From the NCBI GenBank assembly GCA_020073395.1, contig JAIQFF010000003.1, positions 29,172 through 93,171 of the forward strand: DNA of 64,000 nucleotides. Reading direction: 5' to 3'. The position numbers and the translations under genes are program-made. Within the stretch, counting starts at the first letter, position 1; each line of letters begins with the position of its first letter. The notes beneath the pieces were generated by a model. The model was given only the letters and a program-made list of their open reading frames with translations, ran no database searches and was not told where the DNA came from. Shown here piece by piece: positions 9,051-19,326 of the stretch. The stretch is from Terriglobia bacterium. GTDB taxonomy: Bacteria; Acidobacteriota; Terriglobia; Terriglobales; Acidobacteriaceae.

Positions 9051-10271
9051 ATGGCAACTACCACCGCCCGTTCCAATCCGCTTTCTTACCTGACTGATCA
9101 ACTCAACGATCTCAAGGCCAAGGGCACGCATTTTCGCCTGCGCGTCCTCGAGGATGAACAAGCCCCGGTCTGCACCTTTGACGGCAAGAAGGTTATCAAC
9201 CTGGCCTCGAACAATTACCTCGGCCTGACCACACACCCCAAGCTCCGCGAGGCGGCGCTTGAGGCCACCCGCAAGTACGGTGTCGGGTCGGGCGCGGTGC
9301 GCACCATCGCCGGCACCATGAAAATTCATATGGAACTGGAAGAGAAGATCGCCCGTTTCAAGAATGTGGAAGCCTGCGTGGTCTTCCAGTCGGGATTCGC
9401 GGCCAATGCCGGCACGGTGTCGGCGGTGCTGGGCAAAGAGGACTTCATTATCTCGGACCAACTGAACCACGCCTCGATCATCGACGGCGCCCGCCTGTCA
9501 CGTGCCAAGATTTTGGTCTTCGAACACAAGAACATCGCCCAGGCGGAGGAGCGCTTGGCCAGCATCAAAGACCAGCCTGGCAAGAGGCTGCTGATCACCG
9601 ACGGCGTCTTCTCCATGGACGGCGACATCGGCCCGCTGCCCGCACTGTGCGACCTGGCGGAGAAGTACGGCGCCATCATGATGGTGGACGACGCGCATGC
9701 CTCCGGCGTGCTGGGCCGCAACGGTCGCGGCACCATCGATCACTTCAAAATGCACGGCCGCGTGGACATCCAGGTGGGGACTCTATCGAAAGCAATCGGG
9801 GCACTCGGTGGCTACGTCTGCGGCACCCGCGACCTGATCGATTTTCTCTATCACCGCGCCCGGCCGTTTCTGTTCTCAACTTCGCATCCGCCTTCAGTAG
9901 CGGCTACTTGCATTGCGGCTTTCAACGTTCTCGAAAGCGAGCCCGAGCGCATCGACAAACTCTGGGAGAACACCCGCTTCTGGAAGAGGGAACTGGGTCT
10001 GCTCGGGTTCGACATCGGAGGCAAGACCACGCCCGCCAGCGAAACCCCAATCACTCCGATCATCATCGGCGACGGCAAACTCACCATGGATTTTTCCCGC
10101 GAACTGTTCAAAGAGGGCGTGCTGGGTACGGGGATTGCCTTCCCTACCGTGCCCGAGGGTAAAGCCCGCATAAGGACGATCATGACCGCCACGCATACTG
10201 AAGAGCAATTGCAGCAGGCGCTGCAGGTGCTGAAGGGGGTGGGAAAGAGGATGGGAATCTTGTCGGTATGA
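9051..10271 (+). CDS. kbl: glycine C-acetyltransferase (2-amino-3-ketobutyrate CoA ligase)
   Basis: NLASNNYLGLTTHPKL; MMVDDAHASGVLGRNGRGT; VGTLSKAIGALGGYVCGTRDLIDFLYHRARPFLFST. Confidence 0.92.
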   Translation: MATTTARSNPLSYLTDQLNDLKAKGTHFRLRVLEDEQAPVCTFDGKKVINLASNNYLGLTTHPKLREAALEATRKYGVGSGAVRTIAGTMKIHMELEEKIARFKNVEACVVFQSGFAANAGTVSAVLGKEDFIISDQLNHASIIDGARLSRAKILVFEHKNIAQAEERLASIKDQPGKRLLITDGVFSMDGDIGPLPALCDLAEKYGAIMMVDDAHASGVLGRNGRGTIDHFKMHGRVDIQVGTLSKAIGALGGYVCGTRDLIDFLYHRARPFLFSTSHPPSVAATCIAAFNVLESEPERIDKLWENTRFWKRELGLLGFDIGGKTTPASETPITPIIIGDGKLTMDFSRELFKEGVLGTGIAFPTVPEGKARIRTIMTATHTEEQLQQALQVLKGVGKRMGILSV

Positions 10272-10289
10272 AGGTTTGACGATGTTCTA

Positions 10290-10306
10290 GCCGAGCGTCG
10301 CTCGGC
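10290..10306. repeat. REP-like hairpin GCCGAGCGTCGCTCGGC
   Basis: Perfect inverted repeat directly downstream of kbl, between convergent kbl and pyrC. Confidence 0.55.
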
Positions 10307-10348
10307 CTGGTCGGGTCGAAGATCCGTCCCTACACAAACATGAGCGCT

Positions 10349-11689
10349 TCAGTCCACTCGGTACACAACCCGCCCACTCACAATCGTCGCTACAACTTTC
10401 CCCGTCAGCTGCGCTCCGCCGAACGGAGTATTGTGCGATCGCGAGTGTGACTGGGACGCGTCAAACGTCCAGCGCTTTTGCGGATCAAAGATGGTGACGT
10501 CGGCATGGCTGCCGCGAACCAGCGTGCCACGTCCTCTCAGGCTGAACACACGCGCCGGGCCGGAAGTGAAGAGTTCGACAATTCTGCTGAGCGGAATCCT
10601 GTGTCCGCGGTGAAGGTGCGTGATGGCGAGTCCGAGCGCAGTCTCAAGGCCGGTAATTCCGAAGGCGGCACGCTCGAACTCAATGATTTTTTCGTGGGGT
10701 GCGTGGGGTGCGTGGTCGGTGGCGATGGCGTCCACGGTGCCGTCGGCCAGCGCCACCAGGATGGCTTCGCGGTCCGAGTCCGACCGCAACGGCGGATTCA
10801 TCTTGTAGTTGGTGTCGTACTCGCCGACGTCCGCATCGGTCAGCGCGAAGTGATGGGGCGTGACTTCGCAGGTCACGTTGGACTTGCTGCGCTTTCCCCG
10901 GCGTACAGCTTTGAGCGCGTCCGCGGTCGAAAGATGGGCCACGTGCAGCCGCGCGCCCGTGAACTGCTGCGCCAGTTGCACATCGCGTTCCACGATCGAG
11001 GCCTCGGCCGCCGCCTTCATGCCGCGCAGGCCCAGGCGAAACGCGGTGGGCCCATCGTTCATGGAGCAGCGGTCGGTCATGCGCGTATCTTCCGCGTGCT
11101 GAATTACAGGAAGATTGATTTCGGAAGACAGGCGCATGGTCTCGCGCATGACGCTGTCGTTGAGAATGGGCTTGCCATCATCGCTGACGCCCACCGCCCC
11201 GGCCCGCTGCAACGCGCGGAAGTCGGTAAGCACCGCCCCTTTGCTGGCATGGGTTGCAGCCGCAATCGGAAAGACGTTCACCACCGCGCCGCGCTCCGGC
11301 TGCTGCAGCCAGGTGACCCACTCCGGCGAGTCCACCACGGGTTGCGTGTTCGGCATGCAACAGACGGAAGTGAATCCTCCGGCAGCAGCGGCAGCCGTGC
11401 CGGTGGCAATGGTTTCTTTGTAGCCTTGTCCGGGCTCGCGCAAGTGAACATGCAGATCGATGAAGCCGGGAGAGACGATCAGCCCCCGGGCATCAAATTT
11501 CTCATGCGCGGTGCCGCGGGTTTTGCCGGGCAGCGCGATCTCGGCCACCAGTCCGTCCCGCAGCAGGACATCCATCGGCGCGTCGATCTTGGCCGCCGCA
11601 TCGATAAGCCGGCCGCCTTTGATCAGCAGGCTGTAGTTTTCTTTCTTAATCAAATGTACAACCCCTGATTTCTGGCCGCGGATTTTCAC
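10349..11689 (-). CDS. pyrC: dihydroorotase
   Basis: VSPGFIDLHVHLREPGQGYKETIATGTAAAAAGGFTSVCCMPNTQPVVD; IATDHAPH; adjacent to pyrB. Confidence 0.95.
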   Translation of the reverse strand: MKIRGQKSGVVHLIKKENYSLLIKGGRLIDAAAKIDAPMDVLLRDGLVAEIALPGKTRGTAHEKFDARGLIVSPGFIDLHVHLREPGQGYKETIATGTAAAAAGGFTSVCCMPNTQPVVDSPEWVTWLQQPERGAVVNVFPIAAATHASKGAVLTDFRALQRAGAVGVSDDGKPILNDSVMRETMRLSSEINLPVIQHAEDTRMTDRCSMNDGPTAFRLGLRGMKAAAEASIVERDVQLAQQFTGARLHVAHLSTADALKAVRRGKRSKSNVTCEVTPHHFALTDADVGEYDTNYKMNPPLRSDSDREAILVALADGTVDAIATDHAPHAPHEKIIEFERAAFGITGLETALGLAITHLHRGHRIPLSRIVELFTSGPARVFSLRGRGTLVRGSHADVTIFDPQKRWTFDASQSHSRSHNTPFGGAQLTGKVVATIVSGRVVYRVD

Positions 11690-11757
11690 GGATTATCTCT
11701 TTCAGTTCGTAATGCCTTGATCCGTTTTGATCCGCGTAAGTCCGCGGAATTGAAGTT
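11672..11757. repeat. dispersed repeat GCCGCGGATTnTCACGGAT...TTGATCCGCGT (copy 1)
   Basis: Same words recur at 17430-17500. Confidence 0.5.
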
Positions 11758-11764
11758 GTTGTCC

Positions 11765-12679
11765 TCATCCCGCCTTCCCCAGGGCCTTGGCCAGGATCGC
11801 CATGCGCACGGGGACTCCGTTCCGCACCTCTTCCACAATCGCAGACTGCGCACAATCCGCGACTTCCCAGGTCAACTCCAGTCCGCGAATGATGGGCCCG
11901 GGGTGCATCAGCATGGCGTCCTTTTTTGCCAGCTTCAGGCGCGCCATGTTCATCTGGTAGCGGGCAACGTAATCCTGCAAACTGATCTTCGTACCTGCCA
12001 GACGCTCCTTCTGCACCCGCAGCGTCATGATCACGTCGGCCCCGTGGACCGCATCCTCCACCGTGCGCACGATGTGCAACCCCGGCGCCAGGGTAAGGGC
12101 CGTGTCCGGCAGAAACTCCGGCGGCCCGCAGAGCGTAATGCGGGCCCCAAACTTGCTGAGCAGGTGAATCGCAGAGCGCGCCACTCGGCTGTGATAGATA
12201 TCGCCAACGATCGCCACCTGCAGACCCTTGAGTGCTTTCTTGTGGCGCAGGATGGTGTAGGCATCAAGCAGGGCCTGCGAGGGATGTTCATGCATTCCAT
12301 CGCCGGCGTTGATCACGGGGATATCGAGATACCGCGCCATCAGCGCCGCAGCACCGGCCTGGGGATGCCGGATCACGATCGCGTCCGCACCCACCGCCCG
12401 CAGGGTGTAACCGGTGTCCAGCAGCGATTCGCCTTTTTCAATGCTTGACCCGCTGGAGAGCACCAATGTGGTCATGGCTCCCAGCGATTTGGCCGCGATT
12501 TCAAAGGAGCTGCGGGTGCGGGTGGAAGCTTCGTAAAACAGCAGCAGCACGCGCTTGCCCCGAAGCAAAGGGCGTGGCTTGAGGGGATTCATCCGCCGGG
12601 CCAGTTTGAGCAGGCCCATAATATTCTCGGCTCCGAGATGTTCAATGCCCAGCAGGGAGCCGCGAGCAGCTTGGTTCAT
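11765..12679 (-). CDS. pyrB: aspartate carbamoyltransferase catalytic subunit
   Basis: LFYEASTRTRSSFEIAAKSLGA; DGMHEHPSQALLDAYTI; GPIIRGLE. Confidence 0.96.
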   Translation of the reverse strand: MNQAARGSLLGIEHLGAENIMGLLKLARRMNPLKPRPLLRGKRVLLLFYEASTRTRSSFEIAAKSLGAMTTLVLSSGSSIEKGESLLDTGYTLRAVGADAIVIRHPQAGAAALMARYLDIPVINAGDGMHEHPSQALLDAYTILRHKKALKGLQVAIVGDIYHSRVARSAIHLLSKFGARITLCGPPEFLPDTALTLAPGLHIVRTVEDAVHGADVIMTLRVQKERLAGTKISLQDYVARYQMNMARLKLAKKDAMLMHPGPIIRGLELTWEVADCAQSAIVEEVRNGVPVRMAILAKALGKAG

Positions 12680-12766
12680 GATTTGCCAGAGTATGACATG
12701 TCGAATACGGCTTGCCAGAATCGGTGCGGATGATTAACGCACGAATGAGACCTCCCATTCGGTCAA

Positions 12767-13381
12767 TCAATCTTGCCGTTCGACCAGCAGAACTTTCTCT
12801 GCGTCATCCACCTCGCGCAGTTTCACTTCGATAATTTCCCGGTCCGAGGTTTGCACCTTGCGTCCGATAAACCCGGCCTCAATGGGTAATTCGCGATGTC
12901 CACGGTCAATAAAAACGCACAGCTGAACTCGTTTGGGACGCCCTTCGCGGAACAACGCGTCCAGCGCGGCTCGAATGGTGCGGCCGGTGTAGAGAACGTC
13001 ATCCACCAGAATGACGTTCTTGCCGGTTATGGGAAAGCCGATCTCGGTTTTCTGCACCACCGGCTTTGGTCCCAGGGTGGACAAGTCGTCACGATACAGA
13101 GTGATGTCCAGCGTGCCGACGGGCACCGGCGTCTTCTCAATGCGAGCAATCATCTGTCCCAGTCGTTGTGCCAGCGGCACGCCGCGCCGTCGGATCCCGA
13201 CCAGCCCGAGTTCCTCCGCGCCATTATTCTTCTCGATGATTTCGTGCACCAGGCGGACCAGCGTACGCTCGATTTCCGAGGCAGACATCAGTTGCGACTT
13301 TTCGCGCAGGCCCGATGGACGTGGAGATATTTTCGCAGTCATAAACGCTGCATCATACGCGGGCAACGCGACCCGGAGCAA
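12767..13381 (-). CDS. pyrR: bifunctional pyr operon regulator/uracil phosphoribosyltransferase
   Basis: GLVGIRRRGVPLAQRL; LDITLYRDDLSTLG; NVILVDDVLYTGRTIRAALDALFREGRPKRVQLCVFIDRGHRELPI; true start may be the downstream ATG. Confidence 0.95.
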   Translation of the reverse strand: MLRVALPAYDAAFMTAKISPRPSGLREKSQLMSASEIERTLVRLVHEIIEKNNGAEELGLVGIRRRGVPLAQRLGQMIARIEKTPVPVGTLDITLYRDDLSTLGPKPVVQKTEIGFPITGKNVILVDDVLYTGRTIRAALDALFREGRPKRVQLCVFIDRGHRELPIEAGFIGRKVQTSDREIIEVKLREVDDAEKVLLVERQD

Positions 13382-13559
13382 GATGGCCGAGGACCAGCCC
13401 AGACCTAACTCTTCCCGAATCAGGAACGTACGACCTCAACAAACATTCGACAGCAGGATCGGGAGAAAACTGTATTTTGAGGGGCTGCGAGCAACTTAAT
13501 GGTCCTGTGCCGCACCCAAGTTTCCGGAAGCAAGTTCAATCTAAAGGAGGCATGACGCT

Positions 13560-13859
13560 ATGCATGGTCGATACCGGTATCTCAGTTCTATGCTACTGGC
13601 TATGGCCTTTCTTGCGCCGGCCCTGACCACGGGTTGTGCAACCCGAAGCTATCGTGTCTATGACCCGTATCGCAACGAGTATCATCGCTGGGACGATCAC
13701 GAAAGAATTTACTATCACCAGTGGGTGGTCGAGAATCATACCGATGGTCGCGACTATCGCAGACTTGAACGCGATCAGCAAAGGGCATATTGGGAGTGGC
13801 GCCATAACCACCACGACGATCACGATCGTGATCATGACCGTGATCGCGACCGGCACTAG
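13560..13859 (+). CDS. small lipoprotein with His/Asp-rich tail
   Basis: Lipobox-like ALTTGCAT; HNHHDDHDRDHDRDRDRH C-terminus; AAAGGAGG Shine-Dalgarno upstream. Confidence 0.65.
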   Translation: MHGRYRYLSSMLLAMAFLAPALTTGCATRSYRVYDPYRNEYHRWDDHERIYYHQWVVENHTDGRDYRRLERDQQRAYWEWRHNHHDDHDRDHDRDRDRH

Positions 13860-14095
13860 AAAGATGTGAACCCGCCACGACCACCGGGGGCGGCCGCTCG
13901 CGGTCGTCCCGTTGGGCAGGCCGCAAGCACCGCCATCCTCGACTTCCAGGGCGAACGAACCTACATCGAAAAACGCGCTCGCGATTGCCGTCCGCCAGCA
14001 CCGTCCCGCGCAAGCCCAGACCGGTGCACTATAGTGTCTAACGACTGCGCCTGCTAACCTTCTGCGGCCTCTGCTCTGGAAAGGACAAATCTCTA

Positions 14096-14815
14096 ATGGT
14101 GGACGAAGCCACATCTGAAGTCGCAATGCCGATCGGCCCTGGCGTTGACACCGCCCCAGCCCGTCGCCCGGTACGGACGACGCTTAAGGGACGACTGGTT
14201 ACGCTGGCGCCTCTTGACCCTCGCGCCCACGGGGACTCGCTCTATGAAGGGACGCGTGGGGAGTCCGGAGACCGGCTTTGGCAATATCTGTTTGAGGGAC
14301 CATTTTCCGACCGCGCGGCTTTCGACATCCACTTACGGCGGATAGCGGCTTCCGAAGATCCGTTGTTCTTCGCGATCGTGGATTCGGCCTCCGGAAAAGC
14401 GGCGGGATACGCCGCCTACATGCGAATCGAGCCCGTCCATCGGGTGATCGAAGTAGGCAGCATCCTCTACACTCCGCGACTGCAACAGACCCCACAGGCG
14501 ACCGAGGCCATGTATCTCATGGCGCGTCATGTTTTCGAGGACCTGGGTTATCGCCGCTACGAATGGAAGTGCAATGCCCTCAATGCGCCTTCGCGGCGAG
14601 CCGCAGTACGCTTCGGTTTCAGCTTCGAAGGCATTTTCCGCCAACACATGATCGTCAAAGGACGAAATCGGGATACCGCGTGGTTCTCCATGCTGGATTC
14701 TGAATGGCCGGTGCGGAAGGCCAATTTCGAGCGCTGGCTCGATCCGGCGAATTTTGCAGACGATGGCCGGCAAAAAGTGGCGCTCTCCCGACTCAACGAG
14801 GCCTTGGGCGGCTGA
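14096..14815 (+). CDS. GNAT-family N-acetyltransferase (RimJ/RimL-like)
   Basis: RRPVRTTLKGRLVTLAPLDPRAHGDSLYE...EVGSILYTPRLQQTPQATEAMYLMARHVFEDLGYRRYEWKCNALNAPSRRAAVRFGFSFEGIFRQH. Confidence 0.92.
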   Translation: MVDEATSEVAMPIGPGVDTAPARRPVRTTLKGRLVTLAPLDPRAHGDSLYEGTRGESGDRLWQYLFEGPFSDRAAFDIHLRRIAASEDPLFFAIVDSASGKAAGYAAYMRIEPVHRVIEVGSILYTPRLQQTPQATEAMYLMARHVFEDLGYRRYEWKCNALNAPSRRAAVRFGFSFEGIFRQHMIVKGRNRDTAWFSMLDSEWPVRKANFERWLDPANFADDGRQKVALSRLNEALGG

Positions 14816-14998
14816 GGCTTCGACGCTCTCGGAGGACCTTGCATGGGCCCGCTGAAGTTCCAGGTTTACGACGATCAGCACCGGCCATTCCGGTTTTCCG
14901 ACGAACAGTGGAATTTAATCCGCAACTGTCTCATTACAGGGCACAATCGAGCTGCGACAGAGCAACAGAGCGAGACTGGCGGGGAGGGGTTTGAGGGA

Positions 14999-15727
14999 AT
15001 GGGCTCTCCTGGGGCAAGCGCTTCGATGGGTCGGGTGCTTCTTGTCTGCGATGATTCGGCCGCGATTCAGCAACTGGCCGAGGGCATGCAGCAGCTCGCA
15101 ATTGCGACCGAGGTTTGTGTTGATGTCAACATGGCTCTGGCCTTGCTGCGCCGCAAGAAATTCGAGGCGGTCATCATCGACTTCGGGCTGCCGGAGGCCG
15201 ATCAAGTGCTCGGGCAGGCCCGTTTATCCCCATCCAATCGGACCGCTGTCACCTTTGCTATTACGGATCCGAGCAAATCGGCAAAGTCCGAAATCCAGGC
15301 GAATTTTTTGATGGAAAAACCGCTTTCCGCCAGTTCGGTGGGGCGAACCCTGAAAGCCGCCTTCGGATTGATCGTGCGGGAGCGCCGCCGTTCCTTTCGT
15401 TGTCCGACCGAAACTTCGGCAACCCTCCTGACCAACGGCGAGGAAATCAATTGCCGTCTGATAAATATCAGCGAGGGCGGCATGGCCGTCACTGGATCAC
15501 CCGCCGCCCTGAAGTCCGGAGCGCAGGTGAGGGTGATGTTTATGCTGCCCGGCGAATCGGTCCGCCTCAAGATCGATGCCGAAGTTTGCTGGCGCGACGA
15601 AAGCGGACGAGCCGGGCTACGTTCGCTGATGATTCCATCTGAGCAGCGGTCCGTACTGCAGCGCTGGCTTGCCGCCAAACTGGAAGAGGACTTGCCAGAA
15701 TCGGTGGCCCAGCAATTCCGGAAGTAA
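14999..15727 (+). CDS. receiver-like domain + PilZ domain protein
   Basis: RVLLVCDDSAAIQQLAEGMQ...; RERRRSFRCPTETSATLLTNGEEINCRLINISEGGMAVTG; ORF open from 14843, SD ggagggg before 14999. Confidence 0.72.
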   Translation: MGSPGASASMGRVLLVCDDSAAIQQLAEGMQQLAIATEVCVDVNMALALLRRKKFEAVIIDFGLPEADQVLGQARLSPSNRTAVTFAITDPSKSAKSEIQANFLMEKPLSASSVGRTLKAAFGLIVRERRRSFRCPTETSATLLTNGEEINCRLINISEGGMAVTGSPAALKSGAQVRVMFMLPGESVRLKIDAEVCWRDESGRAGLRSLMIPSEQRSVLQRWLAAKLEEDLPESVAQQFRK

Positions 15728-15964
15728 TCGGGGCGGTTTGGCGTCCCCGCCGGTCGGTTCAGTGTTTTCACCCAGTTTTGTCCGCGCAATCCGGCAAAAG
15801 CCTGCCCGCAGCATGCCGCAGCCGGCGGAACGAACTCGGCAGTTACCGTGGACATTTGTCCTTTGGGACAGGTAACCGGTGTGGCGGTTACATGGTCCGC
15901 AGCGGCCACCTGCCGGGCAGTTCGTAACTTGTGGCTTGGCCGCCTCCAAACTAGTCTCATTACT

Positions 15965-17413
15965 ATGTGGCCACACTCTCTGCTGTTCTCCTCCGATGAA
16001 GAGGCCTCACGCGCCCTCAGTCTTGCTTTCACAGATCTCGAATTTGAAGTTGAGACTTGTCCGGAAATCTTCAGCGCAGTGGAAAAGATCACCAGCCGCA
16101 GCTTCGATGTCGTGGTCTCGGACTGGAACGAAGGACTGGAAGCGGTTTTCCTGCTGAAGACGGTGCGTGAACTGAAGGCCAACCACTCGGCCTTTACCAT
16201 AGCCATTGCTAATACGGAGGCCGCTGCGGGCGCCGTGGCAGCGGGCGCCGATCTGGTCCTGGGCCGGCCGCTCCTTCCCGATAAAGTGAAGTATGCCTTG
16301 CTGACTTGTGATCCATTTCTTGTCCAGATGAAGTCCTGGCTGCCACGCATGGGTCCTTCCTCCGGGCAAGATGCGATCGCGAAGCGTGCTGAAGCTCAGC
16401 CATTTCCGGCTTTCGAGAACAAATCTTTGGAGAATCTGGAGAATGATGTCGAAGAAAGCACGGCTTCGGACGGCAAGGCTCCGCATCCCTTGCCGCGTCT
16501 TCGTGCCTGGCCCTCCCCACCTCCCCCACGCCGTACGGAAAGTGTTTCGCCCGTGGTCGCAGCCGAGCCGATCTTTGACGACGATCTGTTGTATCGATCC
16601 CGCGTGCAAACCCTGTTTAACGCACCGCAGCCGAGTTTTTCGTCATCGGCGAGCCTTCGGCCAAAGGGTCGAAGCCGGGTGTTGCCAGGTTTGGCCATTG
16701 CGATCGCCTTTCTCTCCGTAGGTTACGTATTCAGCGAGCCGCTGCGCGGACAAGGTACGAAGACCTCCGTGGCCAGAATCTACGGACGCATGCTGGAACA
16801 GACGCAAGCCTGGCTGCATCGGCCCAATGGGAGCGACACTGGGGGACCTCCGGTCCTGGTAGCCGAGAATGACGATCAGCAGGCCGCGCCTCCAGGCCGG
16901 GCGGTCGGGCGCATCCGCGTCACTCCGGTGAGAGACCCATTTCAGGGCGCCGCCACAAAGCCAGTGGAATTGGCCCAACCAAGTCATGTTGAAGCCCCGC
17001 CGCCCAGTCCGCAACCGGCCGCGGCCACGACCGCCGTCCGCATTCCGGATAGTTTGAACAATCCGGTGCAGAGTGCGAGCATGCGCAGCGTGGCCCGGAT
17101 TGCCCCGTCGCTTCTCGCCGCCCTCGAGCCCGTGTCTCTGTCCGAGGAACTTTCTCGCAGGCTGCTGCTGCGGAAAGTTCTGCCCAGCTATCCCGAACAA
17201 GCGGTCAAGGCGCGCTTGCAAGGTCCGGTAGTACTGCAGGCATGGATTGGCCGGGACGGTACCATTCAGGACCTGAAGCTGGTACGAGGCTCTTTCCTTC
17301 TCGGCCAGGCCGCGTATCGGGCGGTGAAGCAGTGGCGCTACCAGCCCTACCTGGTAAACGGCCGCGCCGTCGAGGCCGAAACCTTCGTTACGGTTGACTT
17401 CAGACTGCCGTAG
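15965..17413 (+). CDS. receiver-like domain fused to TonB C-terminal domain protein
   Basis: N-term SSDEEASRALSLAFTDLEFEVETCPEIFSAVEK..FDVVVSDWNEG; TM segment; C-term KVLPSYPEQAVKARLQGPVVLQAWIGRDGTIQDLKLVRGSFLLGQAAYRAVKQWRYQPYLVNGRAVEAETFVTVDF. Confidence 0.8.
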   Translation: MWPHSLLFSSDEEASRALSLAFTDLEFEVETCPEIFSAVEKITSRSFDVVVSDWNEGLEAVFLLKTVRELKANHSAFTIAIANTEAAAGAVAAGADLVLGRPLLPDKVKYALLTCDPFLVQMKSWLPRMGPSSGQDAIAKRAEAQPFPAFENKSLENLENDVEESTASDGKAPHPLPRLRAWPSPPPPRRTESVSPVVAAEPIFDDDLLYRSRVQTLFNAPQPSFSSSASLRPKGRSRVLPGLAIAIAFLSVGYVFSEPLRGQGTKTSVARIYGRMLEQTQAWLHRPNGSDTGGPPVLVAENDDQQAAPPGRAVGRIRVTPVRDPFQGAATKPVELAQPSHVEAPPPSPQPAAATTAVRIPDSLNNPVQSASMRSVARIAPSLLAALEPVSLSEELSRRLLLRKVLPSYPEQAVKARLQGPVVLQAWIGRDGTIQDLKLVRGSFLLGQAAYRAVKQWRYQPYLVNGRAVEAETFVTVDFRLP

Positions 17414-17429
17414 TCACAAAAAGACCACA

Positions 17430-17500
17430 ATCAGCCGCGGATTGTCACGGATCAAGATTTTGTTCTGATCCGCGTGAAATCCGCGTAAATCGGTGGCTGT
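17430..17500. repeat. dispersed repeat GCCGCGGATTnTCACGGAT...TGATCCGCGT (copy 2)
   Basis: agccgcggattgtcacggatcaag...tgatccgcgtgaaatccgcg; matches 11672-11757. Confidence 0.5.
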
Positions 17501-17641
17501 CTTTCGAAGTGCACCTTCCTGATCAACCAGTTCACAACTTTTTACGTATTTTTACCCCCGATTGACACTGGCATGGTCCCATCTGACTATGTTTAGTTGT
17601 GGGCGGGTGGTAGCTGACACCCCCGGATCAGGAATCCAGGC

Positions 17642-19312
17642 ATGAAAACGAAACGGCGGAACGAAAGATCCCGGTTGCTCCTTACCCTGGAGCTCGCGGT
17701 GGTATTGCCCGCTGCCGCCCTGGTGATCCTGAGCGTCTGGCATGTGAGACACATTGAGCGTGACCGTGCGGTGGAAGCCACCTTCCAGCGGGAATACAGC
17801 CAGGTACTGGCCATCTCGGAAAAGCAGATCAATCACAAAGCATACGAGCTGCTGGACGACGTGCGCGCCGACTTCCCTCCGCCCAGTGAGTTGTGTGAGC
17901 CGACGCTCGACAAGATTCTGGCCGCGCATCCCTACGTTGCGCACGTATTCATGTATTCCCCGGAGACCGGAATGGTGTTTCGTTCGCAATCCGGCCGCAT
18001 GAAAAAAGAAGAGGGGTTTCGCGAAGAGGCCGACTGGCTGAACAAGATGTACGAGGGCTGGCTGAAGATGGACTTCCACGACACATCCGAGAAACTGGTC
18101 CATCTCCAGAAAAAGGGATCGCCCTATATCTTCGAGGGGGAATGGGTGCCGCGTGGTGACAAGAAAGTCTATCAATCAACCGCACTGTTTGTCGTAAGAG
18201 ACGGAGAGAAGGGACCGCTTGCCATCGCAGGTGCAGCCCTGGATGCCGACTACCTGAAAGACCAATTCTTTCCGCAGACTCTGGATGATGTTATCAACCG
18301 CAATGTAGCCGACGCCCAGAGCGACAAGAATCATGCTGTCATGATGCTGCGCGGCAAATACGAGTCCACGGCGCTGGCTCAGTCCACGGGATGGGACGGC
18401 GGCGCTCCCGAAGTGGAGAGAAACCTTGAAGGTGCATTCCCGGGATTGACCCTGGCCATCAAGCTGCGGGGAAATACTCTGGCGGCCATCGGCGAGCGCT
18501 TCGCGCGCATGAGTTTACTCACCCTGGCCGCGCTTTCCCTGGTGCTGGCCGGCGGAATTGCGCTGACCTATCGCAACGTGACCAAGGAAATGGCGTTGGC
18601 TCGGCTGAAATCCGATTTTGTCTCCAACGTTTCGCATGAGCTGCGCACGCCGCTTTCGCTGATCCGGTTGTACGCCGAGACCCTTGAAATGGGCCGGCTC
18701 ACCAGTCCGGAGAAATATCAGGAGTACTACCGCATCATCCGCAAAGAGAGTGAACGCCTGACCGCGCTGATCAACAACATCCTCGATTTCTCGCGCATCG
18801 AGGCGGGACGAAAGGAATACGACTTCCGCGAAACCGACATGAGCGAGCTGGTGCACAACACGCTCGATTCTTATCGCTACCAGCTAGAGCAGAGCGGATT
18901 TCAGTTTGAAGAGAAGATTGACGAAGTGCCGCCCATGCGCGTGGACCGCGAAGCCATGGCGCGGTCATTACTAAACCTGGTGAACAACGCGCTCAAATAT
19001 TCGCAGGACAGAAAGTACATCGGTGTCAATCTCTATCGCGACAACGGCTCGGTGAAACTGGAAGTGGTAGACCAGGGTATTGGCATCCCGCACCAGGAGC
19101 AGCAGAAAATCTTTGAGAAGTTCTATCGCGTGGGGGACCCGCTGGTGCACAACACGAAAGGCAGCGGTCTGGGCCTTTCACTGGTGCGTCATATCGTGCA
19201 GGCCCATGGTGGCGAGGTCTCGGTGGATAGCACGCCGGGCCAGGGCAGCAAATTCACCATAGTGCTTCCGGTCAGGCCCGGGCTGAACAACGGTAAGGCA
19301 GCATCGGCCTAG
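17642..19312 (+). CDS. membrane sensor histidine kinase
   Basis: Two TM segments; FVSNVSHELRTPLSLIRLYAETLEMG; NLVNNALKYS; VDQGIGIP; GSGLGLSLVRHIVQAHGG. Confidence 0.95.
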   Translation: MKTKRRNERSRLLLTLELAVVLPAAALVILSVWHVRHIERDRAVEATFQREYSQVLAISEKQINHKAYELLDDVRADFPPPSELCEPTLDKILAAHPYVAHVFMYSPETGMVFRSQSGRMKKEEGFREEADWLNKMYEGWLKMDFHDTSEKLVHLQKKGSPYIFEGEWVPRGDKKVYQSTALFVVRDGEKGPLAIAGAALDADYLKDQFFPQTLDDVINRNVADAQSDKNHAVMMLRGKYESTALAQSTGWDGGAPEVERNLEGAFPGLTLAIKLRGNTLAAIGERFARMSLLTLAALSLVLAGGIALTYRNVTKEMALARLKSDFVSNVSHELRTPLSLIRLYAETLEMGRLTSPEKYQEYYRIIRKESERLTALINNILDFSRIEAGRKEYDFRETDMSELVHNTLDSYRYQLEQSGFQFEEKIDEVPPMRVDREAMARSLLNLVNNALKYSQDRKYIGVNLYRDNGSVKLEVVDQGIGIPHQEQQKIFEKFYRVGDPLVHNTKGSGLGLSLVRHIVQAHGGEVSVDSTPGQGSKFTIVLPVRPGLNNGKAASA

Positions 19313-19326
19313 CAGGAACCACGTGG

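Noticed and set aside
10478-11668. 396-aa plus-strand ORF
   Set aside because: Antisense to pyrC.
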